Source: Strongylocentrotus droebachiensis (lineage: Eukaryota > Echinodermata > Echinoidea > Camarodonta > Strongylocentrotidae). From it: DNA of 64,000 bases. A model generated the notes under the pieces. That model saw only the letters and a program-made list of their open reading frames with translations, searched no databases and had not been told where the DNA came from. The stretch spans positions 1 through 64,000 of the forward strand of contig JAVYIG010000416.1 in the NCBI GenBank assembly GCA_035222895.1, read 5' to 3'. Shown one piece after another: positions 33,480 to 44,633 of the stretch. The position numbers and the translations under genes were made by a program. Positions within the stretch are counted from its first letter, which is position 1. Each line of letters starts with the position of its first letter.

Positions 33480-35700
33480 CTTGTCTTGCATCGCCGGTAG
33501 GATGATTTTTATCTCTCCAAAATGGATGCTCTCGGGACTAGAAATGAGATACCCGCGCTGAATTTAATGATGACCAAACTGGGGCTTGCGGCTGAACAAT
33601 GATACGCATCTAAATAAACATCTGGCCTGGCCGTCTCTTACAAAACGTGAAAACATTTTTAACTTACTTACACAATGTCCACTTCACCGTATACATACTT
33701 AGACTGAATTGTTAATGCACATTTACATTGTTAGCGCTGGCTGTGAAATCATGTCGCATAATACAGCAATTTTCTTGATTCAGATGAAAATTTCAAAACC
33801 ATGTTTGAAATACGATTGAAAGGAAGAATGAAACCTTTTCACAATTTTTTCCTTTTGCAGATGTCTAAATTGAGAAACTGGACTGACAATTCTAACTTTT
33901 GACGGAATTCATTGACCTTCTATCCATCCTAGCATCCTTCATTCTCTGTCCATTAGCTCAAATCTTTCCTTGCCCTCTTCCCGTCATCAGTTTTCCTCAT
34001 ATAATGGCTCTCTGTTTTCTTTAACAATTTTGCTTTTTCACTTTAATTTCTGTCATTCTATTTCCTATATTATTCTTTGTTTTCTAATAATGTTATCTTT
34101 TTGCACTACAATAAATATTGCCATGCCAGGACTCCTTCCCCCTTTCCCCTTAATAATGTAACTTCTCTTTACTTTAATTATAATTCTCTTAGGGGGGGGG
34201 GGGGGGTAACAAAAATGATTGCAAATATCCAAGGGATATCACTCAGTATATACAACCTAATTTCTGTTCATATTCTGTATTTTCTGGTAGTTCTTTTCCT
34301 AATTTTGTTTAAAGAGAAGAAGCTGATGGATACAAACTAAGCTAGTGTTAATTTTCTAAAAGTCAAACTCTGTAAATATACAGATCTATTACTGTCATTT
34401 GGCCTGTCACAAGATATGACAAATGGATTCAGAGGGGGAAGAAGTATAGGAGATAATTGGATTGAACTACAACGTTATGTGTGTAGAGCATCGGCCGAGG
34501 ACCATCTGGTCGTTGATGTCTGAAATCCCATTACATGCCCTAATTGATAATTGCCCATCAGTGGGTACTGCATGGTAGTGAGCCTTGCATTCCTGACGCT
34601 TGTTGATTGCATAATAATAGTAATATTATTATAAAGACAAGATGTATTGATAATTGTCGCCCCGGGGCAGAGGAGTTGCATGCTCGTGTTGCTTCCACTG
34701 TGGGGAAAAACCCTCGATGGGTTTTGAATGGCTTGCAGCTAGAGGGACTTATCTCCATTGTTGAATTTGCAGGAAATATGCAACCCTCTAAACACTATAC
34801 AACTCTGCATAAAAACAAAATTAAACATAATCAGAGTGCATTGATCTCTATGAAAGCGAAGGGACACCATTTTTCATCCTGTTTAGGTTTGAATAAAGAG
34901 GTGTTAGAGAAGAAAATACATGCACATTTCAATAAAATACAATGAATAATAATAAACAAAAAATAAGGTTTTCAAAAGGCCTTAATTAAAGATTTGCAGA
35001 GGATTTTAAAAACCATTTTGTAACCAAGCATTTAAACTTTCATTAAAAAAAACTTTGTTAAAGAACTTAGGCTGCACAAACTATAATCAATTTACAAAAA
35101 GATAACTCTCAACTTCAAAATTTGCTTCACGTCTTTACATATTTGAGACACAAAAAAACCACTACCGTTTTGTCAATCAAAAAGCATACTTTCCCTTAAA
35201 ATGGAGTTGAATCCTTTTTGCAGAGATGGGTTCACTTACAGGCCAATCAGACATGATTGCATTATGCTTTATTCATGGCGAGTGTGAGTCACTTCTTTTA
35301 ACACATTCAAGGAGACATACAACCATACGCTTCTCTAAATATTGATGAAATTAACCCAACAGCTATGCTAATGACATCTACAATGTAATTTACCAGGCAG
35401 ACATATTATACACTTATCTTTCGCTCTGTAACATGTGAATTACAGGTTACACCCCCATTCATGCATTTTATATTAATTTCTAAGGAATTCAAATATTTTA
35501 CATTCTTTTCTATCTACGGTATATTATTTCATAAAGATGGCCTGATACGTGTTGAACTGAATACCTCTTAATATATTGAGAAACCATTGGAATTTGATAT
35601 GTATGGTTTGGGGGAGGGTCATATCATTTCATTGCCTACTTGATATAAATATATTAATGAACACCTAGCTGTTTTAACTTGCTTTACATGCTTCTCAGTA
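33480..35700. other. Spacer without confirmed gene
   Basis: Holds a 15-base G run (34192-34206). A 112-codon plus-strand frame (34607-34945) has a GC-richer first half, but its composition becomes AT-driven afterwards and no domain is recognised. An acceptor-like 'ccttttgcag' at 33846-33855 precedes a 13-codon frame only. Confidence 0.4.
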
Positions 35701-35703
35701 TTA

Positions 35704-35860
35704 ATAATAATAATAACAACAACAACAACACAACAACAACAACAACAATACTACTGCTACTAATGATAAAAATGCCATTCTGGGTTTACATTTACATAGC
35801 ACTTAATGCATCTACCATGTCTCTAAACACTTTACAGAAATAATATTTAATAGTAATAAT
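35704..35860 (-). mobile_element. SINE/LINE 3' tail with (ATA)(ACA)n
   Basis: ATA and ACA triplet repeats (35704-35752) are followed by 'catttacatagcacttaatg', 'catctaccatgtctctaaac' and 'actttacagaaataatattt'. This matches the reverse-complement tail also seen at 54.93 and 46.6 kb. Confidence 0.65.
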
Positions 35861-38310
35861 ATTTAATTTCTGTTCCAAATTCCATTTATCTTTCACTCAC
35901 TTCAAGTTAACCTATCTTCCATGAAGATTTTTACCATTTGAGACCATCCAAAATATATCAGATTTCCCCCTTTTTTATCATACCTAAGAATACTAAACTG
36001 TAAAATAAAAAATATGAGGTACGATCCACCCACACTAAGCTAAGTTTAGAATCAGTTCTTCATAGGTAATAGCGATTTTCATCCCTCAGGACGTTGGAAA
36101 CTCTTTTAACCACATTTTCCCTGAAAAGCAGGAGTTTCATGTCTATAAAGAGCCAACTAAAAGACTATTCCACAAGTAAATCCTGCTTTCCTCTTAAAGA
36201 TACTCGTTCACCTGCCTGTACTCACCAGAAACAAACTACCACTCTCACGTTCTCTCTCTCTCTCTCAATCCATCCCTCCTTCCCTCCCTCGTTCAACGAT
36301 CCCCCCTGCACCGGTCCCAAAGCTACGGAGCGATACCCTTGCGGTCGTGGCTAAGAAACGCAATCCCGATGCGGTTTAGCTCACTTGCCACGTTCTTTAC
36401 GCATCCCTTGTTATTGCACCTGGCCACACGAGTAAAAAAAAAACAAGGAAAGAGAGGCGATAGGGAGATACTCAACGTTCCGCAAAAAAGAGCTGAGAAT
36501 GAACAACTGTTGTTTTAAACCTGCTGAATATGGTGTTAGATTAATGCAAAGCACAGTTAGAGGCTGGTTTTAAAGAAAGCATTGAGTATTGGTTAACCAA
36601 TAGCATTGGGGGAAAAACCATTATAAAGGTTGAATGGCCGATTGTTTGAAGATTAGGGTGAGAGCTTCTTGTACAATTCCGGTGTGAAAGAAAATATCTT
36701 ATAAGTTCTTGAAACAGATTCATAATGTAGTAAATATACTTATACGATTAGTTATGTATCAACAGTTTGGAATTATCAAAATGATGAACTACCGGTAACT
36801 CAATTAATCCTGCAAAAGACTATATATAGTAGAAAGAACACACACACATGTGGCAGAACCATATTTTTGTCCAAAGTTTTGAATGATTTACTTTTATACA
36901 AATTTGGAATATAAGGGCAGTTCAACAGCATTCCTTTGCTTATGAAAATAGCTACTATGATTTTTGTTTAAGCTTATGAATAAAAAGATAACGAAAGCTT
37001 ATAGATGTTCAATACAAAAACTCATCCTTCTCTTGAAGTTTCAAAGGGCAATGTCCTTCCAAGCTTTAGATGAATGTTCATCGTCGGTCACACACACTTT
37101 GTTAAAAATAGATAGTGGTCAGTGCTTGTAGGCAAATCAAAATGCCAAAGACAATTTCCACCTGCTAAACACGCACATCATCCTATGTGACTATACTCAT
37201 AGGGGAATAGAGTAGCTTTTTTTTTATAATGAATGAGGTAGCAAGACTATACACAGCTAAAGCTATTATTTTATTTCTGTACAGCAAGGCAGATTATTTT
37301 ACACTGAAGAAACAATGTCGAAAACAAGAAATTGATGAGGCGTTTGAAAGAGCATACCCTATCAAACGTAAGAAAATAAAACTAAAGTAAACTACAGTTT
37401 ACCATTGGGAGGGGGTGGGGCTTAAAGGTTCTTGCATCCATTTTCTATATATGCCTTACTTAAATTAATTTGTAATAAAGAAATTTTATGGAACTTGAGG
37501 GCTTGAAGAAATCTGGAGGGCAAATTTCAGAGGGGGACTTGACCTCCCAATGCACCCCTTCTATAACTGCTTCTTAACCAAGATTCAAGAAAATGTCTAT
37601 CTTTGATCATTTATTAAATGAATTTTAATTCAGTAAGAATCTGATATTTTCTGTACATCCTTTTTTTCCTCACTGGTCTTTAATATTGTTTTGTGTCTAT
37701 TAAACCAAGATTCATTTTCCTTCCATCCTTTCATTTATTCCTTATTCATCTCTAGAACCTTAGTGCCTCTCACCGCAGGTCTTATAAACCGAAGAGTCTT
37801 TAATTTGCAAACAGCAAAATCTGTATTTTTATTGCAATCAATCTTTTAAACGAAAGCCAATATGTCTAATTTTATAGAATGCTAACGTTTCGTGTAAATG
37901 ATATTTGTAAAAATCGATCATCTAACCTAAATTTATTTTTCTTTCAAGGTAATATGAAAGTTTTTAGTGAGTGCAAACAGGCATCATATTTGTAGGTTAA
38001 AATAACCTCTTTTTTGAAAGTTCTGCTGAATCTGTACTACTTTCTTTGCTTCTCTTTTCTATTTTTAAGAATTCCATTTATAAACTTCTACTGTGGCCAA
38101 ATTAGGTTTTCCTACTATAACGTTTTTTTAGGTCATAAAACCAATAATCAATATTCCTTTTCTCGGTCAGTATCTGAAAAATCAATCTTCTCGTTCCCCT
38201 CTCCATGCTTCTCTCCTTGTTTTTGTTATAAGAAGATTGCGATTTTAAATCTGTTATCATTCCCATGATGTTGGGGAACCTCTTTTGGATCATATGCTTG
38301 ATAGAAAGTT
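35861..38310. other. Spacer without visible gene
   Basis: AT-rich. A short CT tract at 36249-36268 is followed by a CpG-containing patch to about 36410. 'tttggaattatcaaaatgat' (36770) and 'agggcagttcaacagcattc' (36913) echo pieces of repeat R1. No gene recognised. Confidence 0.4.
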
Positions 38311-38314
38311 GACA

Positions 38315-38327
38315 CCCCCCCCCCCCC
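38315..38327 (+). repeat. 13-base poly-C
   Basis: Uninterrupted C run. Confidence 0.95.
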
Positions 38328-38454
38328 TTAAACTATTTTAAATAGTCAGTATATGAAGTGCACCATCAGATATAAAGTTAGAGAGAAACATAAGAAGCAA
38401 TAGCATCTCCCATATATACAATGGTATGAAAGTGACTGTTTCTCTATATATGTC

Positions 38455-38534
38455 TCCTCTCTCTCTCTCTTTCTCTCTACTTATCGCTCTCTCACTTCCT
38501 CTCTCTCTCTCTTACTATATGTCGCTCTCTCTTT

Positions 38535-38574
<40 letters not shown>

Positions 38575-38630
38575 CTCATTCACTCTCTCTCTCTCTCTTG
38601 CCCTCTCTTTACCACTCACCCTCTCTCCAT
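38455..38630 (+). repeat. (CT)n tract
   Basis: CTCTCTCT repeats with TATATGTCGC and CACTCATT interruptions. It abuts a SINE fragment. Confidence 0.92.
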
Positions 38631-38765
38631 TTACACCTGGGTCGAGAGGGACAAAACTGAATAAAAAAAACACTCTTTGTCCAAGAATGTAAGCACAGTG
38701 CAAGGATTGAACCCTGAACCTCTTGTATGAGAGTCAAGAACCTACACCAATAAACCAAAGTTAAT
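38625..38765 (-). mobile_element. tRNA-derived SINE, 3'-truncated
   Basis: Minus strand, in order: a tRNA-like head with 'ttggtttattggtgtaggtt' and a B-box-like AGGGTTCAATCC, then 'cttggacaaagagtg', then 'cctctcgacccaggtgtaaa'. The last block also occurs, in variant form, in the SINE at 54.9-55.3 kb ('ctctccacccaggtgttaaa'). The 3' part is replaced by the CT tract. Confidence 0.68.
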
Positions 38766-38981
38766 CCCAATGTTAACTGAAACAGACAAACGCTGAGAGA
38801 CTGGCCATGGGAACACATTCCAAATTGTGTCGGCTATTGCCCTCTCTTGGCGGCATCAGCAGGGTTCAAAGGTCATCCAGGTGTACCATCAGAGTGCTAT
38901 TTTGTAATGAGGCCTCTCGAGATGCTACTGGCTTGGAGAAAGTTGCGGTGAAAGTTTTGCATTCTAGATTGCGACTGTTTC

Positions 38982-39036
38982 GAGCCAAAAGAGAGGTAAC
39001 TGTATGTAAAATGAAGACTTAGTGCCCTTCTGGCTC
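38982..39036 (+). repeat. Hairpin family HP, copy c
   Basis: 'gagccaaaagagaggtaac' pairs with 'ttagtgcccttctggctc', followed by the family extension 'caaacagatgat'. This is among the cleaner copies. Confidence 0.7.
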
Positions 39037-39274
39037 CAAACAGATGATTTGTTTCTGGAGCATCAAGTAAAGCCTTAAAAACACTAGCCACTTCTTTTTA
39101 AAGATCATTTGAATTTACTTTAGTATACCCAGAAAAGCATTGCTTCTAAATCTGCAGTATACAATTAACAGTTTAAAATTATGCATGGCTAAAAAAGGGG
39201 CACTTAAAGATAATATTGTGGTTGATTTTATTCGAAATACTGACTTTAGTTTCTATTGACCAAAAATACAATAG

Positions 39275-39298
39275 CCCCCCCCCCCCCCCCCCCCCCCC
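39275..39298 (+). repeat. 24-base poly-C
   Basis: An uninterrupted run of 24 C, the same length as the run at 11695-11718. Confidence 0.95.
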
Positions 39299-39725
39299 GT
39301 GAGATAAGGCACTATATTTTGTGAATTTGGAGTTTATGAATTCTTAATTTACAAAAAAAATCACATAATAGTATGACCTGTCAAAATGATAAAAGGTACC
39401 TCCCACTTTTTTTCTCTTCTATTTTAAAGAGGTTATGTCAAGTTCTTGCCAGGATCTCATTTTAAATGTAGGAAATAGTTGATGTATTGCAAGCATGTTG
39501 GGTACACTTCACAATCAGACACCAATGTGAAACCCACAGAATATTTATAATCATGAAATATGCTCCTAGTTCCATATTCATCTTGCGGAAAAAAATCAAT
39601 CAACTTCTCAGCTTACACTGAATCTGTCTCATCGTAGCATCGGAATAGTTGACACAGAATGCCGGGAAGATTCGGCGGAATTCTCATTTCATCGACGAAT
39701 CGCAAAATCCAATCAATCCCAATCA
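39299..39725. other. Spacer without visible gene
   Basis: AT-rich until about 39640, where a GC-richer patch begins. Confidence 0.4.
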
Positions 39726-39873
39726 ATAATGCTTCTTACGATCCCTATCGATGCGCCCCCGTGATATACCCCCCGATGACAAAACCGCACACGGAGCCGT
39801 CGTTACACGGAGCGTGGAGGCAGCTGTCGGTCGCGTACGCAGGGACGTTGCTTGTGAGATATTGACCCGTAAT
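39726..39873 (-). CDS. Weak EGF-like exon candidate
   Basis: In a GC-richer island (about 39640-39890) one minus-strand frame stays open for 49 codons and includes SNVPAYATDSCLHAPCNDG followed by SVCGF. The spacing C-x3-P-C-x4-V-C resembles the first half of an EGF-like domain, whose usual pattern is CxxxPC..GG.C. The second half (CxC…C) is absent. A weak acceptor 'atctcacaag' and a possible donor 'gggg|gtatat' bracket it. The plus strand of the same island has a 68-codon frame with no recognisable domain. This may be chance in GC-rich DNA. Coordinates give the open frame, not a proven exon. Confidence 0.15.
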
Positions 39874-39924
39874 TCAAGTGGCACGCTGCGTTGTCATACA
39901 GGCCAACGATGTCTGAGACGCTGT

Positions 39925-40600
39925 CACTAAAATCTTGATTTTCTATCATTTCTCTTCTTTTTAATCAAGAATCCTTAATCCCAATGGAATATATCTGCCA
40001 ATTTGCATTTAGGATAGACCGAGACGGCTCCTTGCTGCGACCTGCATCAGTAAAATGTGATGTTCTATCACTACATTTTCTTCTTTTCATTCAAGATTCT
40101 CGACAGGACATTGGAATATTATCTGCCAACATGGTTTTCTGACAAGCAATATCCGTCTATTTCACATACTCGTGATGTACTAGGCTCCCAGCTGCAACCT
40201 ATGCTAATAAAACATGACTTTCTATCTATATTATCTTCTGTTTAATCAAGATTCCCACAGACATGATGTAACATATCTGCCATCTTCCTGCAGCGGTCAG
40301 TTCTTCTATGAAATTGACATCATTGCAACGATGTGATGTATGAGGCCCATAGCTGCGATTTACCTGCCACTAAAACTTGATTTTCTGTTATTATTCTTCT
40401 ATTTTTAATTTAAGTTTCCCAATGTCACATTGAAACATACCTGCCAGCCTGCTATCATGTAATGGTAGGTGAAGTTCTTCTATTAAATATTGGCAGGGGA
40501 GGGGGAGGGGGAGGGGGCTAGCTGCCATCTGGGTATTGGTAAAGCTTGATTTTCCTAAAATGTAATCTGTTTTCAATTGGGATTCATTACTAGTACCACG
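39925..40600 (+). repeat. Five-copy degenerate tandem array, ~160-bp period
   Basis: The anchor AAAACTTGATTTTCTATTAT (variants) starts at about 39931, 40054, 40211, 40374 and 40542, giving spacings of 123, 157, 163 and 168. Each unit continues with 'cttcttttaatcaagattccc', 'ttggaatatatctgcca' and 'ctagctgcgacctgc'. The last unit carries a (GGGGGA)n expansion at 40496-40518. Confidence 0.85.
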
Positions 40601-41125
40601 TTAGAAAATGTCTAGGAACTTTAAGATCACTCCTTTTGTATAACTAAGCCGACAATTATTAACATCAGATTTTCATTTAGTATATTGCGTTTCACCACTA
40701 AATTTAATTATAAGCATCTAATATGGGAACAAGCTCCACGAAAATGAACCTGTTTAAGTTCCCTAAAATTATTGGTCTAAACGTATGGTACACCGTTGAG
40801 TGTCTTGGGTGGAATTGTGCCAGCAAAGGAATAAAAGGATGAAGGGTATTTCTCAGTTCTTCATTACATTGAAAAAGTTAATGCAGCCATTTTGTAGTTA
40901 TACAGTCTATGCTTACATACAGTTTAAGGTTATTATTATCAAAATGTAAAATCTAATGAAACATACCACTGGATACATGTTCATGAATGTTATGCAATCA
41001 TTACTCATTAATGCACAAGCAGAGTAGATAATCTACATTTATTCATGGAGCACCTCCATTTCTTCAGGAAGGATATTTATAAAGTGCACACAGTGAACTT
41101 ATCCATGTTTAAAATTCCCATGGGT
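40601..41125. other. Spacer without visible gene
   Basis: AT-rich, nothing recognised. Confidence 0.4.
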
Positions 41126-41130
41126 GGATC

Positions 41131-41362
41131 TATAGAGTACTGAAGTGTGACATCATAATGGCCAAGTTGTCAAGGTTGCTGGTTTCAAACAATGTTATAA
41201 TGCTAAATAATGGTAATCACCCCAGCCCCAATCATTTAATTTGCCCTGCCCCATCCTCTTGCTTGAATGATTTTGCCATGAACCTCATGTGCAGGCTCTG
41301 TTGTTTGGAACCAGTAACCTAGACAACGAGCAAATATGATCTTAGCATTTTGGTACTCTATA
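41131..41362. mobile_element. Foldback MITE with TATAGAGTAC ends (232 bp)
   Basis: The left half 'tatagagtactgaagtg…ccaagttgtcaaggttgctggtttcaaacaa' pairs with the right half 'ttgtttggaaccagtaacctagacaac…ggtactctata' over about 70 bp per arm. The central spacer is about 90 bp. No ORF. The ends start with TA. Confidence 0.75.
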
Positions 41363-41925
41363 CTGGTCTAATGATATGATTCAAGTAGCCAAAAACTAAA
41401 ACATTGAACATGTCCGTACAAAAATTCTATCCTCATTCATGTATTCCTAATTCACTGAGACGTATCCTCTTCCATTTTTCAATCATAAAAGCTTTTCAGT
41501 ATGTTTAATTCATGCTACATACCGGTATTATGAAATCGGCAACAAAAATTACACCATTCTGTCTTTGCCACAGTCACAATCTGTGTACTCAATCAATAAC
41601 CTCTGTTCTTTCCAATCCCGAAGTGGAAGAAAGGACTCCATCTCTTTATCGATCTAATCCACTGTTCTCTCTTTCAAAATCTTTGCTTTTCTTTCAGGGA
41701 ATGATTCGCATACAATCCCGTACATGTATCCCTGCATGCTCCAGCACTCTCTTCATGTAATTCCGTTTAGTTAATTGACTTGTATTGATCTTTTTTTGTG
41801 TGAAAAGCTTTTGAGGTTTTGTGTTCTACATCAGAACATGAACAAGGTCATCAGGGGATAGCATTGATTGAGTAGAGTAATACAATTGCATTGTTTTCTT
41901 CTTTCCCTCAAAGTATGTGACTGCA
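41363..41925. other. Spacer with isolated acceptor-like site
   Basis: 'tttgcttttctttcag|ggaatg' at about 41698 is a good acceptor followed by 20 open codons to TAA at 41758. No donor-linked partner is visible, so it is not called as an exon. Confidence 0.35.
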
Positions 41926-41929
41926 ATAT

Positions 41930-42120
41930 CCATCCTCTCTATCTCTACCCCCACCCCACACTTCTCTCTCTCTCTCCGTCTCATTTTACCATCTCCATCA
42001 ACTCATTATTTCTTTCTCACTGATGCTGGCTCTTTCTCTCTCATACTTTCTACTTCTCTTCCAATCTCTCTCTCTCTCTCTCTCTATATATATCTCTCTC
42101 TCTCTCGCTCTTTGCCCCCT

Positions 42121-42159
<39 letters not shown>

Positions 42160-42235
42160 TCACTCACTCTCTCTCTCTGTCTCTCTCCCTGTCTCCTCCT
42201 TTCCCCCTGAATATTCCCTCTTCCCTTCTCCTTAA
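41930..42235 (+). repeat. (CT)n tract
   Basis: CT repeats with a TATATATATC interruption at 42085-42095. Confidence 0.92.
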
Positions 42236-42331
42236 CCCTCTCTTCCAATGTAAAATTGTCTAGCACCCACTTGTTCTCTATCTCACTCTGTCACACCTAT
42301 AGTTCAGAGTCGCTGTTTACTCTTTCCTTCA

Positions 42332-42351
42332 CCCCCCCCCCCCCTTTTTTC

Positions 42352-42396
<45 letters not shown>

Positions 42397-42435
42397 CCAC
42401 TATCCATCCCTCCCTCTCTCTCTTTCTCTCTACTT
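42332..42435 (+). repeat. Poly-C and (CT)n
   Basis: A 13-base C run followed by TTTTTT and about 16 CT units. Confidence 0.92.
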
Positions 42436-42439
42436 CTTA

Positions 42440-43915
42440 CTTTCAGACCTATTATTCTTGTTACCTACTTTATGCTGGAGAGGGGGTGGGTGGTTATATA
42501 AAGTAGAAAGCATCAGCCATACTTCAAAAAGTGAGAATCCATTACCTGCCATCGTCGCCAGCGTGGAGATATCTTAAATCGGTCGTGTGAGCCGTTTTGC
42601 CACTCTCCGAGTGAGTGTCATTAACACAAGAGCTTGATCGCAACATCTATTTTCCGAAAATCACCATTAAAAGGCTTCAGATTTAACCGATCCTGAAAAA
42701 CAGCCAACTCCACTACAACTCAGCTCCGCTTAGGGGGATCACATGCCCACATTATGCAGAGGGTTTAATGCCTTTTTAGCACCGTTTGATGCTGGAATCG
42801 CAGAGGAAAGAAGCACGAGAAGGATAGAAAATATACTTCTAATGGACAATGTAAAGCACTCATTCATGTAGCAGTAGTAATAAATCAACAGCAAATGGCG
42901 TGCTGCAATAAAGTGAATGATGGAGTGATAATGTTAGAGCACTTAACAAGATATCAACATTAAGGATTGCACTTACTAAAAAGTAAACATTTTCTGAAGT
43001 TAACTATGAATAAATGATGAAATAACTGTTTTCTTTGTTTTTTAAGTTATGTATCTCTGCCTTGCTTTATCAGGGCAACAATCTTCCAAACTATTAACCC
43101 CGAACACCCCCCCCCCCCCCCTCAAACTACTCCCTTAGAACTTACCCTAAGTATGGTCAGAAAACTAGTAAAGGTGCAACTAATACTTTAGAGGGTATGG
43201 TGTCAAGGAGGGGGAGGGAGTATACAAAGAGTAGGTTTTTTGAAGGGTATTCTAACTAGAATCATTTTTTTCATGGAGGAAAGATTCATTTTGAAACAGT
43301 GCACATCACAGATTAAAATATTTGTTAAATAACATCTAAAAACCTAATCATACTTATTGAAACTATTAGAAGTATGATGCATTCATATTCAAGTCTGTGT
43401 ATGTAATATTCGGTGAAGGCTGATACAATTAATTCCCCTACCCCCCCCCCCCCCCCCCAACAACAACAAAAATATATATATATATATGATTAAATATGAA
43501 AATTATTATTATTATTATATTTAAGTATATATATATGTAATTTTAAAGTGAAGCTATTTCATTCACATTAACCAATTAGTAGCTTCAATAATCTACACAG
43601 TTTATCTCCATTAGGTCATTCCAGGTATATATGATAATTATTAGTATTATTATATTTAAGTATATATATATGTAATTCTGAAATGAAACTATTTTTATTC
43701 ACATGAATTCATGAGTAGCTTTAATAATCTACAGTTTCTTTCCATTAAGTCGTCATCTTGGGTACTCAAAATTGCCATTACAAAAAAATCCGGAATTTAA
43801 GATACAGAGTTAATACACAGAGCTCTAAAGTGCAGTAAATAAAAGCAGTCCATTAGGAGGTTAAAAATATAAGCCCTTAACAATGATTCATGCCATGATA
43901 GGCCTATAGTCTCTT
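42440..43915. other. Spacer with poly-C runs and a local duplication
   Basis: C runs of 15 (43107-43121) and 18 (43441-43458); the second is followed by (AAC)n and (TA)n. A duplication of about 120 bp, with 'attattatatttaagtatat' and 'tagcttcaataatctaca', occurs at about 43509-43610 and 43645-43745. No gene. Confidence 0.6.
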
Positions 43916-43917
43916 TA

Positions 43918-43974
43918 GAGCTAGAAAGCTGTTAACTCTGTGTGAATGTATGTGAGTGATTGCCCTTCTGGCTC
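43918..43974 (+). repeat. Hairpin family HP, copy d
   Basis: 'gagctagaaagctgttaac' pairs with 'tgcccttctggctc', followed by 'caaacagatgatatacc'. A lone reverse arm, 'ccagaagggcagtaactc', sits at 44050-44067, immediately before a MITE. Confidence 0.7.
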
Positions 43975-44085
43975 CAAACAGATGATATACCCCACCCCTC
44001 ACTTCATTATAGACATTTACGTTTACATTTAAGTTTATGTTTACCTCCATCCAGAAGGGCAGTAACTCATATACACGTACTTTAA

Positions 44086-44375
44086 AGCCCCACTGTCCTA
44101 CTTGTAGCTACTTGCGCCCTCTATATAGCAAACAATGCCTAATCGGTGACCATTGGTCGCCCATGATTCCCTTTTTTCTTATGTTAATTGAGAGCTTATT
44201 TCGTCGCTGTTTCCACAAAGTGACGGTTGTGAAAAAAAAATGCATTCACTTTGCGTTACGATTTTCCTCACTACCGTCACTTCGTGAAAACAAGGACGAT
44301 TTGATGAGATAACCACCTGTCAGTGACCATGCAGGGAGATCTAATCCCTCCTGGCCAAACTAGCGCAGTGGGGCT
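44086..44375 (-). mobile_element. MITE family A, copy 3 (reverse, contains nested MITE)
   Basis: Perfect termini AGCCCCACTG / CAGTGGGGCT lie within TTAA flanks (44082-44085, 44376-44379); the 16-base outer palindrome is CTTTAAAGCCCCACTG. It aligns to the 27.4- and 57.2-kb copies except for a 97-bp insertion at 44202-44298. Confidence 0.9.
44202..44298. mobile_element. MITE family F nested inside MITE family A
   Basis: Ends 'cgtcgctgtttccacaaag' and 'cttcgtgaaaacaaggacg' are inverted repeats, with 'gtgacggt'/'accgtcac' just inside. It is flanked by ATTT on both sides (44198-44201, 44299-44302). The uninterrupted family A copies read 'agctgatttgatgag' at this point, confirming insertion and a short target duplication. 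Confidence 0.85.
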
Positions 44376-44633
44376 TTAAAGAGAAATTATTTTTCACCTC
44401 TCCCCAGAACTCAACCTTCTCTTTAAGGTTTTCTCAGAAGAGCCACACTCAATCATGAATAACACGCCCCTCTCATTGCCAGTCAGGTCCCATCCATCAA
44501 GCCTCATCAATAGGAGACGCTCATGTCTTTTATCTCATCATCCACTCGCTCGGAGCAACAAGGGCGTTGGGTCACCTTCCAAAACTTTGTCACGCCTGTA
44601 CACTTCTCATTCCTGTAATCTATAAACTTTTAA

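Noticed and set aside
34607-34945. 112-codon plus-strand frame with a GC-richer start
   Set aside because: No domain, no splice or start context, and the second half has random-looking AT-rich composition.
41695-41760. Strong acceptor followed by 20 open codons on the plus strand
   Set aside because: Twenty codons are within chance expectation and no donor-linked upstream exon is visible.
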